From Tamarix chinensis (lineage: Eukaryota > Streptophyta > Magnoliopsida > Caryophyllales > Tamaricaceae): 64,000 bases of DNA. The stretch lies in NCBI GenBank assembly GCA_030549775.1, contig CM060173.1, positions 67,977,867 to 68,041,866 of the forward strand. Reading direction: 5' to 3'. The notes under the pieces were generated by a model that saw only the letters and a list, made by a program, of their open reading frames with translations, was not told the DNA's origin and searched no databases. The position numbers and the translations under genes were made by a program. This document shows, piece after piece, positions 9,515 through 21,886 of the stretch; position 1 is the first letter of the stretch; the number at the start of each line of letters is the position of its first letter.

Positions 9515-9831
9515 TTAATAACGGTTCTATGAAAACCGTTATTAAAGCATAGGTTTTAATAACGGTTTCTCATAGAACCGTTATTAAAAACTGAAGTTTT
9601 AATAACTGTTTTGTTTAGGAACTGTTATGAAAAGCTCCTTTTTAATAACGGTTTTTAAGTAAAAACCGTTATTAAATATGAAGTTTACGCACATATTTGC
9701 AGGTTTTTGTGTATTTTTCATGATGGTTATGAACCGTTATTAAAGATTTAATAACGGGCGATTCAATAAGGTTGAAAACCGTTATTAAAACTATAAAATA
9801 ACCGTTATTAAAACCCCTTTCCGTGGTAGTG
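9515..9831. repeat. CACTA right subterminal repeats and TIR
   Basis: About a dozen copies of the TTTAATAACGGTT motif in alternating orientation, forming hairpins, followed by CCCCTTTCCGTGGTAGTG, whose end is the inverse of the left TIR. Confidence 0.85.
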
Positions 9832-12243
9832 ATAGGGATTATGAAATTTTTATTAGCATTTTAAGGAAAAGAATGATATATAGTATGATATGACTTAACT
9901 AGGTCTTAATTAAGTTATAATTGAGTAAACGTTTAGCTAAAAATTAGAATATTTTCAATATATATTTTATTCTTTATTAAAGATAAGTATGAGTTTTCTT
10001 CCTTTTTATTAATATTCTTCTTTACTATCTTCATTAAATTTTAATATGAACCTTATTATCTCACTAATTAAATAAGTAGAATTAGTGAAAGAATAAACAC
10101 GTATTTTCATAAAATGACCAAATTATCTTTAGATTAAAAAAATCATGAATAAAATAAAATCACACTTTTACCATAGACCCTTTACTTAAACATTAAACTT
10201 CACTTTCCCTTTGACATTCACCATGGAACTTTATCATGACTTTATCATTAACCATTAACCTTTAGTTTTACTTTGACATGTACTTTGATTTTTGTCTTTT
10301 TTCTTGGTAATTAGAGAGATGATTTGAATATGTCACTCAACCTTTTTTTGCTACTTTTAACTCATATGTGCCTTTTATTTTCATTCAATTGAACCCTCAA
10401 TAGACATTAAATGTTAAAATTAATATTGAAAATCATCATATGCAATTTTGTAACTTAACAACTCTTATGTAATATATGCGATATGTTTAGATTTTTATGT
10501 TAGGTTCAGGCACACAAAATAATTTTAAAATATTATTTGTGATTGTACAAACCATTGTAGACTTTTTGGTAAATGTGATAAAAAGCTTCATCAACTATTG
10601 ATAACGCATTTAGATTCATCATTTGAAATCCAAGTGCCATAGATTAAATTTTATAATAGATTTATAAATTAATGAGCCGTTTGGTTGTTTGATATCTCTT
10701 CTACTCTATATAAAAACATAGGGGGTGTACAATTGAGACAAAATTTTCTTCAAAACTATGTCACAATAGATGGAACAAAAATTGAGGTTTAAAAAATTCA
10801 TAAGCCTTATTAATGAGTATTGAAACACTTGTAAGCCTTTAGTTCATGAAATGAACAACAATTTCAAAAATGAATCAGAATAACCCCTAAACACTGTGTA
10901 ACATTTTGAATTATTTTTGAGTTTCTAAGATGAACCATGAATGATAGGTAATCACTTTTTTCTATAAGTTTTTTATTATCTTTCTTTTTATCACTACATT
11001 TTTATAAAAAGACATAAGTTTAATCATATAATTAGAAATGTACTAATGTGCCTATTTTACTATCTTTTCCTAATTTTAATAGGTTGATGAAGAATTTCGT
11101 GTGTAGAGTTTTGTGTCCCAATTTAGTCATGATTATTATAACAAACTCTCTAACGATGAATAGTGAGGCCAACATTGTTAGTGTGATATTGAAAGAGAGT
11201 GAAGCAAATTCATAATTATATTTGTTTATCACCTAATGGGATTGATTTGAGAACATTAGTTGTTCAAACTCTTTACTTCATATATATCTACTTAAATAAT
11301 CTTGTTATATAATTTAATACTGTGATCGCGTTATAATGTCTTAACCCTCTTTGAAAGATATTTACATATTTATTACTATTGTAAATGTTTTATCTTTGTA
11401 CTAATAATATTGCACTTGGTATAAGTTGGGTGATGATCACAACTATCTTGATGTTAGATCTAGGTGTTTCACCTCATTTCTTGTTCCTTCTTCCATACTA
11501 TTGTGTTAAAATGAAAATTTCAGTTATTAAAATTGGTAATGTTCCAAGTTGGTGCCAAATCTTTGGTTTTATAAATTCTATATGTTCTAGTGTTTTGAGT
11601 TGGTACCTTAAAGTTAGCAACATATTGTTTAGTTCTTAAACTCTAAAACGATTTTAGGAAATACTTTTAGCCATTAGAACTCCAAATTTTGTTGAGATTC
11701 TATGGATAAGTTAGGGTATTAGACATTCATTTGTGATGTATGTTTTTATGTTGTGAAAATATGTTATGCTATTTAGCATAAACACATTTTGTAACTTGGC
11801 CATAGTATTTTTTGCACCAAGCTCAAATATTTGCACAAGAACTACTACCATCTCCTTCCCTTGTACACCCTCCTAATTGTTGGCTAAGAAGAGTCAATAA
11901 AGATTATCATTAACCTATAAACGATGAATAGACCCAACTATTATAAAAAAAAAGATACATAATTTTCATAGCTAATATATGATGGATAAACCTAAGTAAC
12001 CTAAAATATCATTTAACATTACTTATCCTCCATATTTTCACACTAAGCTTTCTAATTTCATCCTCCAACTTCAGCTTCTCCCTACTTCCTCCTAAAATTG
12101 ACACCACATCAATACTTTTGTAGGATAATTAACACCACCAAACCACCATCATTGTTCATTTTTTCATCTTTTTTATATTATGAATCTTAGATTAATTTCT
12201 TCATATTTTCAACTAAATAAGAGGATAAATATTTGAGATTTAG
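9832..12243. other. Unassigned AT-rich sequence
   Basis: About 2.4 kb between the CACTA element and E3. Short open stretches (11032-11232 minus, 11385-11639 plus) carry no motif I can defend. The plus one contains ILMLDLGVS, faintly like a retropepsin site, but the context is not convincing. Confidence 0.4.
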
Positions 12244-15200
12244 TGTAAACCACCCAATTTTACTACCAAAAAAATTTATTTTACAACAAAATCATATAAG
12301 TAAAATGTTGGGGGTTTCTATAGTAATTGACATAAGTCTAGTTTATTCAACCATCATTAGATCAATTAAAAGGCTAAAACATTTATTGTAACACATTGGA
12401 TTTTGAAACAAAAGAAATATTTATAATACAACAATGAGTTTGGAGTTTAACTCTAAGTTATAATATGCAAAATACAAAAGAAGGGATGATATAGATCAAT
12501 AGTCTAAAAAGGTATATAGCTAAATATTATTACCAGATAACATTTCTCTTCACCGAAACACCTAGTATAGATAAGGTCACTTATCCCCACACAATGCATC
12601 ATAGGTAACATAATCATCTAGGGAATCTTTTGAGACCTACACATAAGGATCTGGGTCTTCTGCTTGTAGGAATAAGCAACACCCCCTTAAACGGGTGGTC
12701 AGTATGGGATGTACTGAGTAAAGGAACAATATGATCAAAATAAGAATATAAAGCACATGCATTCACATCAGATGATAGGTATACAAGAAATTAAATGAAA
12801 CATCTCATAAGACAGATAATAATCTAGATCTCACTATTAGATATAATACATTTTCATTCTTTTTTATACATGGAGTGTAGGAACCATGCATACTATTCTT
12901 AAATTAGTGGAATGGACTGAAGCACCATCTTAAGGACATTACACCTGAGCCACTATTATCATGTGGTGGAACACATATGAAAACATCACCTTCTCAGGGT
13001 AGAATGCTCCCAAGCATTATTCTCTCCACTGGCATGGGATATATATGTATATATAAGAACAATACCTTATTCTTAACTCACTTACTCTTACACATTAAAT
13101 CATTAATATCTTTTCCATTGATTATACTGTTATACTTTCATTTCATGATGAGTAAGTGCCTAACTATTCTAACTTTAGTAGAATGGACTGTAACACCTTT
13201 AAAGGGAAGAATGCTCTTGATCCACTTTTGTTTTTGGTGGAATAGATATTATAAACATCACCTTTTTGGGATAGAACGCTCCTAAGCTACTATTCTTCCT
13301 AGTGAAATCGGATAGAAAACATTACATTAGCCTTACTCATGTGCTCTTTCACACTAAATGATTATTATCTTACTTAAGATTAATTCTCAAGCATCAAACA
13401 CATAGAGCCAAATAAACACACCATGCAGGTAAAAGTCTTTAATCTACTCAAACCCTAATTACACACTTCTTAGAATTCATTCTCCCATATTGATTATTCA
13501 ATCACATATTACAATATATCATTCTCGAGTGTAATCATTATTGTTACCCGAAATTCACGGTGTAGATTTCATGTCATATATATACATTAATATTCTTATC
13601 CCAAGGTATGGCTTATAGAAATATTCGAAAACCCTAATCGAACATATTACCTGTAATTCACCACATGATACTCATATGAGTATTAATTTTAATAAAAATC
13701 CTTAGAAGGCCAGTCCTTAGCAACATATCAAAAATCCAAATAACCTCTAGATTTTTACATATGGAATGGTAACATTATCATTTTATGATATCAAGCCCTA
13801 ATTAACAATTATTTCATTGAAGGACCCCAAAACAAATGATAATACAACCAAGCACTTCTCGGGATATCATTTTCATACTTTCATCCACTTAACATATAAA
13901 ATAGCATAATTTTCTTATTATCATACAATGACCAAAATACCCTTAAGGATAAATAATAACCTTTATTCTATAAAATCTCGTATTTTTTCACACACATTAT
14001 TTTCCAAATCCATGAATCATCATCATACCTCATAAATATGATTATGTCCATTTGTCATAGCTAATTTAGCCCATAGTTCGTGCTAGCAAATATATTCCCC
14101 AAAAATAAGTCATTAACATGGAAAAATAAGAAGTATACCTCGTACCTATTCTTGCTTCTTTTCAAACAAAATATCTGTATCATAAAAAAAGATGATGATA
14201 AACATACATTAAATCATATAGCAAGAATAACACAAAAACAACACATAACAATACAAGTTAATAACATAAAAACCCTAAAGATCAATTAGTGTCCTTACTA
14301 ACTAGGACATCGATTTCTAAGCATGCAAATCTTGAATTTCCTCCTCTAAGATTACTAGAACACTGCCATTATGAAATGGAAGTTGGAGATGTGTAGATGT
14401 GTTGTGGAATGTATGGCCGAGATTTTGTAAAAATTTGGTGGTGTTTGTTTAAGGTTTGGGGGTGAAAATTATGGTGCAAAGCCAAAAATAGGGTGGATAC
14501 ATGGGTGTGTTATATACATTGCACATTGTGGTGGAGAGGTAGAATCATGCATAGTGTAACACCCCCAAAATTCACTACTGAAAAATTTCATTTGATTAAA
14601 ATAATTAGTGGAGGCGAAATAACAAAACTATGAATTTTCGGGATATTACCGCCAAACATAGTACCAAACTGGTTTATTCCTACCGTTCTAGTACCAAGTG
14701 CTAAGGATAAAAGAGAAAAATACAATGTACGAGAAACTCAAACCATAATTAAATCAGAGTAGCGTAGTAAATAATTCACGAGAATAAAATCCACTAGTGG
14801 TGGTTACAAAACAACGAATACATTGAAACAAGAATTTGAAAGAGAAAGAGGATAACCCAAGGACTTTCTGGATAGTTCCTTGTGCTCTTTTGCGAAGGCC
14901 CACTTTAATAGTACCTTAAAAAGACTTACAGGGGACACTGCCCATTGAATAGGCAAGGGCCCATAAATGGAACCCTTCAATACTATGGTACTGAGTAACC
15001 ATTTAAACCACACTTAAAAGTAGGCTCGCAATGTAACATATGATATTCCACTATACCTATACATATCGACACGTGTAAACATAAAAATCTGATCCTTACA
15101 TTCGCGTATTTAACAAGTCAATTAGATATTAATGGAGCATACATAATATTCACTTTTGTACATTCGATACTTAACAAGTCAATCAAATATTAATAGGTCA

Positions 15201-15284
15201 TAATGAATAACCGATGCTTTTAGGGCTTTAAAGCCATTAGTCCGTCATTAATTAATCATCTCGTATTATAAATATCCATGTGAG

Positions 15285-15645
15285 TGTAGGAACCCCACTA
15301 TTATAGCCGGTGGACCAGAATACATACAGGGAAGAATGCTCTTGACAACTATTATTTGCCGGTGGACCGGTCTCTAGGGCAAAATGCTCCTGGCCACTAT
15401 TATTCGCCGTTAGACCGATCTGGCCCCGACTCACATGGTGTTTCAATGTAAGTGATTAGTGTATTTCTCATGTCTTATTGTTAATACATTTGGTTCGCTG
15501 AGCAGGGAATCTCCCATTATTATAGCTGGTAGACCGAAAATCATGTAGGCAAAATGCTCTTGCCCACTATTATTCGCTGGTGGACTGGTCTCCAAGGCAC
15601 ATCGGCTCCTGGCCACTATTATTCATCTGTGGACCGGTCTGGATC
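15285..15645. repeat. Sub-repeats inside the solo LTR
   Basis: A ~145 bp block occurs twice (about 15285-15430 and 15500-15645). Each block is made of ~60 bp units around CCACTATTATT..CGG.GGACCGG..TC and AAATGCTC. A diverged equivalent occurs in the E3 LTR at 12875-13000 and 13165-13310, supporting shared ancestry. Confidence 0.75.
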
Positions 15646-16559
15646 TAGCTCAACAATCTTCCTCTTTAAGTGATTAGTGTCTTATTCGCATCTTATTCGA
15701 AAGTATTTCACCTTAGACATGCATGTCACCGACCTCTACTTCTATCCTCTCGAGAGGGCCTGTCCCATATCTTGAGACCTTTGCGCCTCTTATCACACCT
15801 TGAAGTCCATTACCCCTTACAATTACTTATAACGATATTCAAACCCCTAAGGGTGTGGGTTGATACCCATCACCTTATGACATTCAAATTCTCACACTAC
15901 CACTCTCTACGGTTTTCCCTTGAAACCCTAACCGAACCTATGTGGCCCAACCTTTCTTTTATCATCCCACACCCCATCTCATTTAGATTCGATCCGAATC
16001 CCATCACTCTACTCACCAATTATACATGTGACCGTAAAACCCTAGTTGGCCGCTCAAACCCTAACACCTTTCTTTCATAAGGATCGTCCCATGCAAACCT
16101 TAGAAATCTCCCATGAAAGAGTTGCATCACTCATTCATTCTAATCATAATATCCTTTTATTTTCCCTACATGGATCATAATAAGGTCAATCTCATGTCCC
16201 CTTACTCAACTCACTTCCCATTTGTTCCTTTTTATCTTTTCCCCTATATCTTATTGTTAAACATCCTAGCATGCATGTTCTAAAGGATCACATCGTATAA
16301 TATCGTATGCATAACAAATATAATCGTCATCCACATGCCATAAGGAAGTCACGTAAGCATATATTCACTCCAAGTTGCGCTATAAATGATTAATCATTAA
16401 GCATAAAGTACATAATATGGCATAACACATGGCATATAAGGCATGTAACTCACATAGTTGTTCTTTGCCACACCCTTGCTCGGTTTAAGTTACCAAGCTA
16501 TCTCTCACACTTATTAGGTCACCACTCACTCTTCATAATTGTTATACTTATCATAATTC

Positions 16560-17240
16560 CCATTTTTTTGGTTAGATTACCGAATTATTCTTCTCCTTTG
16601 TTGTAATCGCTAAATTGCCCCTTGAGTTGAATAGATTACCAAATTACCCTTCTACATTATCTTAATTACCAATTTGCCCTTAGGTTGGTTAAATTACCAA
16701 ATTGCCTTCTCCATTATCAAAATTACCAAATTACCATTTAGTTGGTTAAACTACCAAATTGCCCTTCTCTTCCAAATTTACCATAATACCCCTTTTACTT
16801 GAAATTACTAATTTACCCTTTTCTTACAAAATTACCAATCTACCCTTTACTCACAAAATTACCATTTTATCCTTTTACTTACAGAATTACCCTTTGGCCC
16901 TTTGCATATAAAATTACCATTTTACCCTTTTCTCTTGTAAATTACCATTTTGTCCTTTTACATACAAAATTACAATTTTTCTTTTAATTATGAAATTACC
17001 ATTTTTCTCTTTAATTACAAATTTACCATTTTACCGCTTTAATTATGAAATTACTATTTTGCCATTTAATTACAAAATTTCCATTTTGCCCTAGAATTAT
17101 AAAATTACCATTTTACCCCTTTACCTCTAAAATTACCATTTTACCCTTTTCTTCTAAAATTACCATTTTGCCCTTTACTTCCAAAACTACCAATTAACCC
17201 TTTTTACTTACAACTTACCATTTTCCCCCTTATTACACCA
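16560..17240 (+). repeat. Degenerate AAATTACCATTTTACCCTTT tandem array
   Basis: About 680 bp composed of roughly 30 imperfect units of 20-26 bp with the core AAATTACCATTTTACC followed by CTTT. Units vary by substitutions and small indels, so this is an old array. It lies inside the solo LTR. Confidence 0.85.
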
Positions 17241-17879
17241 GTTATATTAAATTGTCATCACTACATGAAATATTAATATTAATACCCTATTCTCATTATC
17301 TCACTCCACAACTATTATATTTAACATAATACTCATTAGCACCCATACATAATAGGCCACATTCTTAAACAAAACATATTACAAAAATACCCTAAGGGCT
17401 CACAATAATATTAACCATTCATTAATGGTCACAATAGCATAATACAATGTGGATAAGTACTTAACATTTTTATTATTACCGAACTCTTACCTTATACCAT
17501 ATTTCCATACCTAGCATATAATCTAACATACTTCCTTTTTATCAATTAACACAAGAAACTACATATATTATATTAAATAACATATATCAAGCATAATAAC
17601 ATATTAAAAAGCCTAATGTGCTAACATACGTTTATCCATGCGTTTAAGTGGGGTCTAACGGTTAACTTAATTCTCATAAAAATGAACCTTACCAGTATTT
17701 CAACTAAAGATTCAAGCTTTGATTAGCAAAACCAATACCTAAAAATAAAATCAATGTTTATTATTTTAGAAATAAGAAAACAAAAGCATAAGTTAAAATT
17801 TATTAAAAAAAATATACCAAAGCATGCAACAGTTCATACTACTTATGCAGCACGAGCTGCATGCAAAACAAGAGGGGTA

Positions 17880-19110
17880 ATGGTAAAAAATTGCATGTGG
17901 GGGAGGACTTAAGGCAAAGGAAGGGTGCAGAGGTGGAGAGGGAGTGTAGATGGTGGTCAAGGATGGGTTGACTACGACGGCAGCGAGGCTGCTGAGATGA
18001 GTGGAGATTGAGGGGGTTGAGAAGGAAGGAAAAGGAAGGGAGAAAATGAAGGCCTACAGGTGATTTGTTTGGCCAAAGGAGGTATGGGGATGGTAGAGGA
18101 GGTTGTAGGGGTTGGTTTGGTGGCTTAGGTGGCGATAGAGGTGGAGGAAAGAGGTGGTGCAGGGTGGTTGCTGAGAAGGGAGAAGAAGGAGAGAAAATGA
18201 AGAGGGGAGGAAGAAAGAGGCTGTAGGGTGGCTCGAGAGGCGGTATGATGGCTCAGGGGTGAGGTAGAGGGTAGTAGGGGAGGTGCAGGTACCTAATGCA
18301 GCGGCGGTAGCGACGAAACGAGGGCAGCGAATAAAAACAGGGAGGGAGATAGGAGGAGAAGAAAGGAAGAGAAAGAAATTTGGAGAAGGGCATGGGAGGC
18401 GCAAAAATGGTAAAATGAGGCAGGGAGGGAAAAAGAAAAAGAAGAGGAAGAGAAAGGAGGGGACAAGGGCTCGATAGGGCGGCAATAGAGTGGTAGGGGC
18501 ATGGGAATGGTAGGGAGAGGGAGGGAAAAAGAGGGGTATGGGCAAGGGGAGAGAGAGGTGGTGGGGCCGAGATGGGGTAGAAAAAATTGCGTGAGAGAGA
18601 GATAGAGATAGGGAGAACAGTAGGGGTAAGGGTTGTAAGTGGGCAACCAGAGATGGCGGAGGTGGTTAGATTATGGCGTCGGGGAAAAGAAAGAAGAAGA
18701 AAGAAAGCGGGGGTGGTGTGTGCTGCATACAGGCCGGTGAAGGGGAAGAGGGGAGTGGGCTAGCCTAGTCGAGGGAGAAGGAAGGAAAGAAAGGAAGGGA
18801 GGATGGGTTGGGTGACGGACAAGGGAGAAGTAAGAAAGAAAGGGTGGTGGTCTGCAGCGATGACGCAGGCGGGAGAAGAAAGAAAGGAAAGAAAGAAATG
18901 GGCTAGTGGCCTAGGGGTGAGGAAGCCAGGGTAGGCTAAGAAAGAAAGGGGAATGAGGGGAGAAGGGAGATATAGGCCAATGGCCTAACACGCAGGGGGA
19001 GGAAGGCAGGCTAAGGCCTGGCGACCCAAGGGAAGGAAAAAAGGAAAAGAAAGAGAGGAGAATAAGGAGAAGGAAAAGGAAAAAAAAGGAAAAAGGAAAA
19101 TAAAAATGGG
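17880..19110 (+). repeat. Purine-rich (GA) tract of the solo LTR
   Basis: Some 1.2 kb with strong G+A excess on the plus strand, rich in GGAGG, GAAGAAG and AAAGAAAGG. It produces spurious proline-rich open frames on the minus strand. A similar tract (19650-20330) lies in the E3 LTR. Confidence 0.8.
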
Positions 19111-19649
19111 AAAAACATAATTTAATTTATAAAATTAAAAAATATAATAATTTTGGATAATAAATTTATTTTATAATTTAATATAATATAATTAAATATA
19201 TGTGTTTAAAAATGATAATTTTAGTAAAATAATGGTTTGAAAAATTATTTAAATAAAAAGAGTATGATAAAATAACAAAATATTTATTTTATTTTATTAA
19301 ATTTTTATATCCAATTTTGTATACTCAAAAATCCATAAAATAATTAAATTAAATAAATTTAAAAGCTAATTTATCTCAAATAAAAGTTATTTATCAAATT
19401 ATAGGCTTTTAAAATTTCGGTGGATTGCACATAGTTAGGTGGTTTGAAATAGCATATCCATTCTTAATCATTGGAAAACATATAACAAGTCAAACATATA
19501 TGCATAAGCATACACTTAGGTCTTGATTAGTCATGTAAGGGTGTATGGGTAGGTTGTGCTGAGTCATATAATCTTGTAATAGAAAATTTTAATGTTGCAT
19601 AGTCATGCTTGAAACTATGCTCAAGCTGTGCGTTTCTTAAAAATGTGAT

Positions 19650-20330
19650 TGGTGAGATAAGAAGAAGGGAAAAAAGGTGGCGGTCGGTGGCGATGGCAGG
19701 TGACAATGCGGGAAAAGGTTTGGGTGGCCTTAGTGGTCGGTCTACAAATTGATGGGTGGTGTGTGGCACCACACGGCGGTGGTGGTGGAAGAAATGGTGG
19801 TGCAGCAAGAAAAAAAGTGTAGAAAAGAGGAGGAAAACAAGAAGGAAGAAAGAAGAAAGAAGAGGGGGAGCTCAGGGAATAACTTATGGCATAAAATGGG
19901 TAGATGGTGAGGAAAACAAAAGTGGAAGGAAGGGGAGTGTGTATTGTGTTTCTATATATATACATGTGTGGGTGGTGCAAACGGAAAGAAAAGAAAATAT
20001 AGGGGAAGGAGGGTGTGTAATGGTGTAAGATGGTGGTGGTGTATGTGTATGTTGTGTGAGGATAAGGAATTCGAAGAAAGAAGGTAGGGTGTTAGGGTAG
20101 TGTGCCTATGTGTGTAGGTGTGTAGATATGAGGGAAGAAGAAGAAGGAGAATATTGGTGATGGGTGATGGATAGCTACAAAAGAGATGATGGATGATATT
20201 AAAATTGGGGAGGAGAAATGCAAGTTGCAAGGAAAATTGCAACAAATCAAACATTGTGGCAAAGTTGACGGGAGATGGAGAAGAAAGAAAAAAAGGAGAA
20301 AGGAAAAGGAAAAAGATAAAAATATTTGCG
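19650..20330 (+). repeat. Purine-rich tract of the E3 3' LTR
   Basis: G+A-rich plus strand with GGTGGTGG and GAAGAAAG runs, lying in the E3 LTR on the high side of the solo LTR. It parallels 17880-19110. Confidence 0.7.
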
Positions 20331-20679
20331 ATTAGTTTAGGTAATTTTGGATTCACAAAAATAGATAGGATTAGTAGTAATTTTGCAGGTTTTGATTTTA
20401 GCTTACTAAGTACGGTTTATCCTAGTTAAAGATATGGATTCGGTTAAAGTTTTGGGATTAAGAAGTTTAGTTATGACTAAAATAAGATTTTCATAGGATT
20501 AGAATCAAATTAGAGTGTTGATGGTAGGGTATTAGGCTAAGAAAATTTTAAGGATATGAGATCACTACCTCCTTGAAAGAAATTGTATCCCCAAAGTCAA
20601 CAAGTTTAGGTTAGGGAAAAGGAGGACAAATGATGTAAAGAAAGCAACCTTAGTCACTATACTATCGGGGAATCCACCT

Positions 20680-21885
20680 TTAAAAGAGAGAAAACCCTTA
20701 ACTCTAACACACCTGAGCTAAAAAGCTCAAGATATACCACACACATAGTCTTCTTAATCTCCTATGTTGCTTCGTTTGCTCCATGATAGCTCCATGGAAT
20801 CTTCACAAATATAATTAAACTCGTTTGTGTCTGTTGAATCATGGTGTCTAAAATTCTTAAAGGCATCTCCTTGTATAACAACAAATCGTTGAGTTTTATC
20901 ACATCTAGTCTAATTATGTGCGATAGGTCTACAACGTACTTCCTTAGTTGAGAAATGTTGAACACATTATGAACTTGAACCAACTCTAGTGGAAATGCTA
21001 GGTGGTATGTAGCCTTGAGAACCCTATCAAGAACTTCTTATGGACTAATGTACCTTGGGCTCAACTTACCCTTTTGAACAAATCTCTGCACCCCTTTAGT
21101 AGATGAAACCCTTAGTAGAACTTTGTCTCCAGGCTCAAAACCATCACCACAATATCTCTGATCTGTGTAGGTCTTCTAAAACTTTAAGCTATTCTCATCC
21201 CATCCTGAATCAACCAAACCTACTGATTCATCTTCTCAATCAACTCTCATCAAATTGCAATAGTCTCACTAATGTCACTCTAACATAAAGGAGTTCGACA
21301 TTTACGTCCATACAATGCCACAAAGTGTTTCATCCTTATAATAGTATAATAAATGTTGTATTACAATAACTCAACCAAAGAGAGATGATCTTAAAAACTA
21401 CCTCATAAATCAAAACTCAATCATGAAGCATATCCTCTAGAGTTTTAATTTTCCTTTTAGTATGTCAATCCGTACCTTAGAGACGGGTAGTACTCATCCA
21501 CAATCTCATGCCCATAGCCTTCTACAACTTCCCTTAGAAGCGCAAAAGGAATATTAAGTCTTGATTGTATGCTATATTGATAGGGGTACCACGCCTACTC
21601 ACCAAAAACCTTAAATATGCAAGAACAAGCTAATCCATACTCCAATTCGACTTCATTAGCACAAATGCAACTGATTTAGTCAACCTATCAATGATATTCC
21701 AAATAATCTCACAACCGCTATGATTCCTTGGTAGCCCACTCATAAAGTAGGTCAAGATGGAATCCCACTTCCACCTTACGACATCTAAAGGTCGAACCAA
21801 TCCTATAAGTCTCTTATACTCAATCTTGACCTTATAATGAATCAAATACCTCAACACAGACTCTACTACCTCTCGCTTCATGCGA
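20680..21885 (-). pseudogene. E3 integrase core and C-terminus
   Basis: Minus-strand reading begins at the end of the zinc-finger region with IYWWPRMKREVVESV. The core follows (SGLPRNHSGCEIIWNIIDRL, TKSVAFVLMKSNWSMD, GTPINIA). Frames are broken by many stops between 21600 and 21000. The C-terminal region at 20983-20762 is open and shows VHNVFNISQLRKYV, SHIIRLDVIKLNDLLLYKE and the HGANEAT motif typical of Tekay/Del polyproteins. The catalytic D of the second block is changed (AYNQD in place of the usual SDRD). It ends next to the LTR start near 20574. The missing N-terminal part lies beyond the E2 insertion at 28066-28480. Confidence 0.8.
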
Positions 21886-21886
21886 G

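Larger units (their letters stand above)
6814..9831. mobile_element. CACTA (En/Spm-type) DNA transposon with captured B3 domain
   Basis: A 3.0 kb element. The left end reads CACTACTACGGAAA and the right end is the inverse CACTACCACGGAAA, a 14 bp TIR with one mismatch and the CACTA signature. The flanking triplets are aaa (6811-6813) and ata (9832-9834), so the expected 3 bp duplication is only approximate. Both ends hold dense subterminal repeats of the TTTAATAACGGTT motif in inverted pairs, as expected for CACTA elements. The interior carries a splice-like leader, TA microsatellites, a TTAGGG-type array, a mirrored B3 domain and the C-terminal end of a TNP/Ptta-like ORF. No DDE transposase is present, so it is non-autonomous. 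Confidence 0.9.
14555..19429 (-). repeat. Solo LTR (4.9 kb) with perfect TSD CATAG
   Basis: Starts TGTAACACCCCC at 14555 and ends GGATTGCA at 19429, flanked on both sides by the pentamer catag (14550-14554 and 19430-19434). No internal coding region is present, so it is a solo LTR left by LTR-LTR recombination, or an LTR whose partner was lost. The GGGGGTGTTACA end on the minus strand is typical of Tekay-like LTR 3' ends, which suggests minus orientation. Its layout (sub-repeats, pyrimidine-rich block, purine-rich block) parallels the E3 LTR, so it is a related family. Confidence 0.85.
12244..20574 (-). repeat. E3 3' LTR, interrupted by a solo LTR
   Basis: The low end reads TGTAAACCACCC at 12244, that is, an LTR end ...GTTTACA on the minus strand. 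The high end lies near 20574, next to a purine tract following pol. Without the inserted solo LTR it is about 3.45 kb. The segment 12260-12700 is repeated at 32430-32868, the surviving part of the 5' LTR. It contains an internal duplicated block (about 12875-13000 and 13165-13310) and a purine-rich stretch (19650-20330). Confidence 0.72.

Noticed and set aside
6811..9834. Perfect 3 bp TSD for the CACTA element
   Set aside because: Flanks are aaa and ata; similar but not identical, so reported only as approximate.
11385..11639. 84-codon plus-strand frame with ILMLDLGVS, faintly like a retropepsin site
   Set aside because: No flanking protease or RT motifs and no LTR context; similarity too short to claim.
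16560..17240. Possible CRISPR-like or satellite array
   Set aside because: Units are degenerate, lack constant spacers and are confined to one LTR of a plant retrotransposon.
18054..18646. Long proline/serine-rich open frames on the minus strand
   Set aside because: They lie in the purine-rich tract of the solo LTR. Composition alone keeps the pyrimidine strand open and there is no domain.
19527..20356. Several overlapping open frames on both strands (His/Pro-rich and Lys/Arg-rich)
   Set aside because: Low-complexity translation of the purine-rich part of the E3 LTR.
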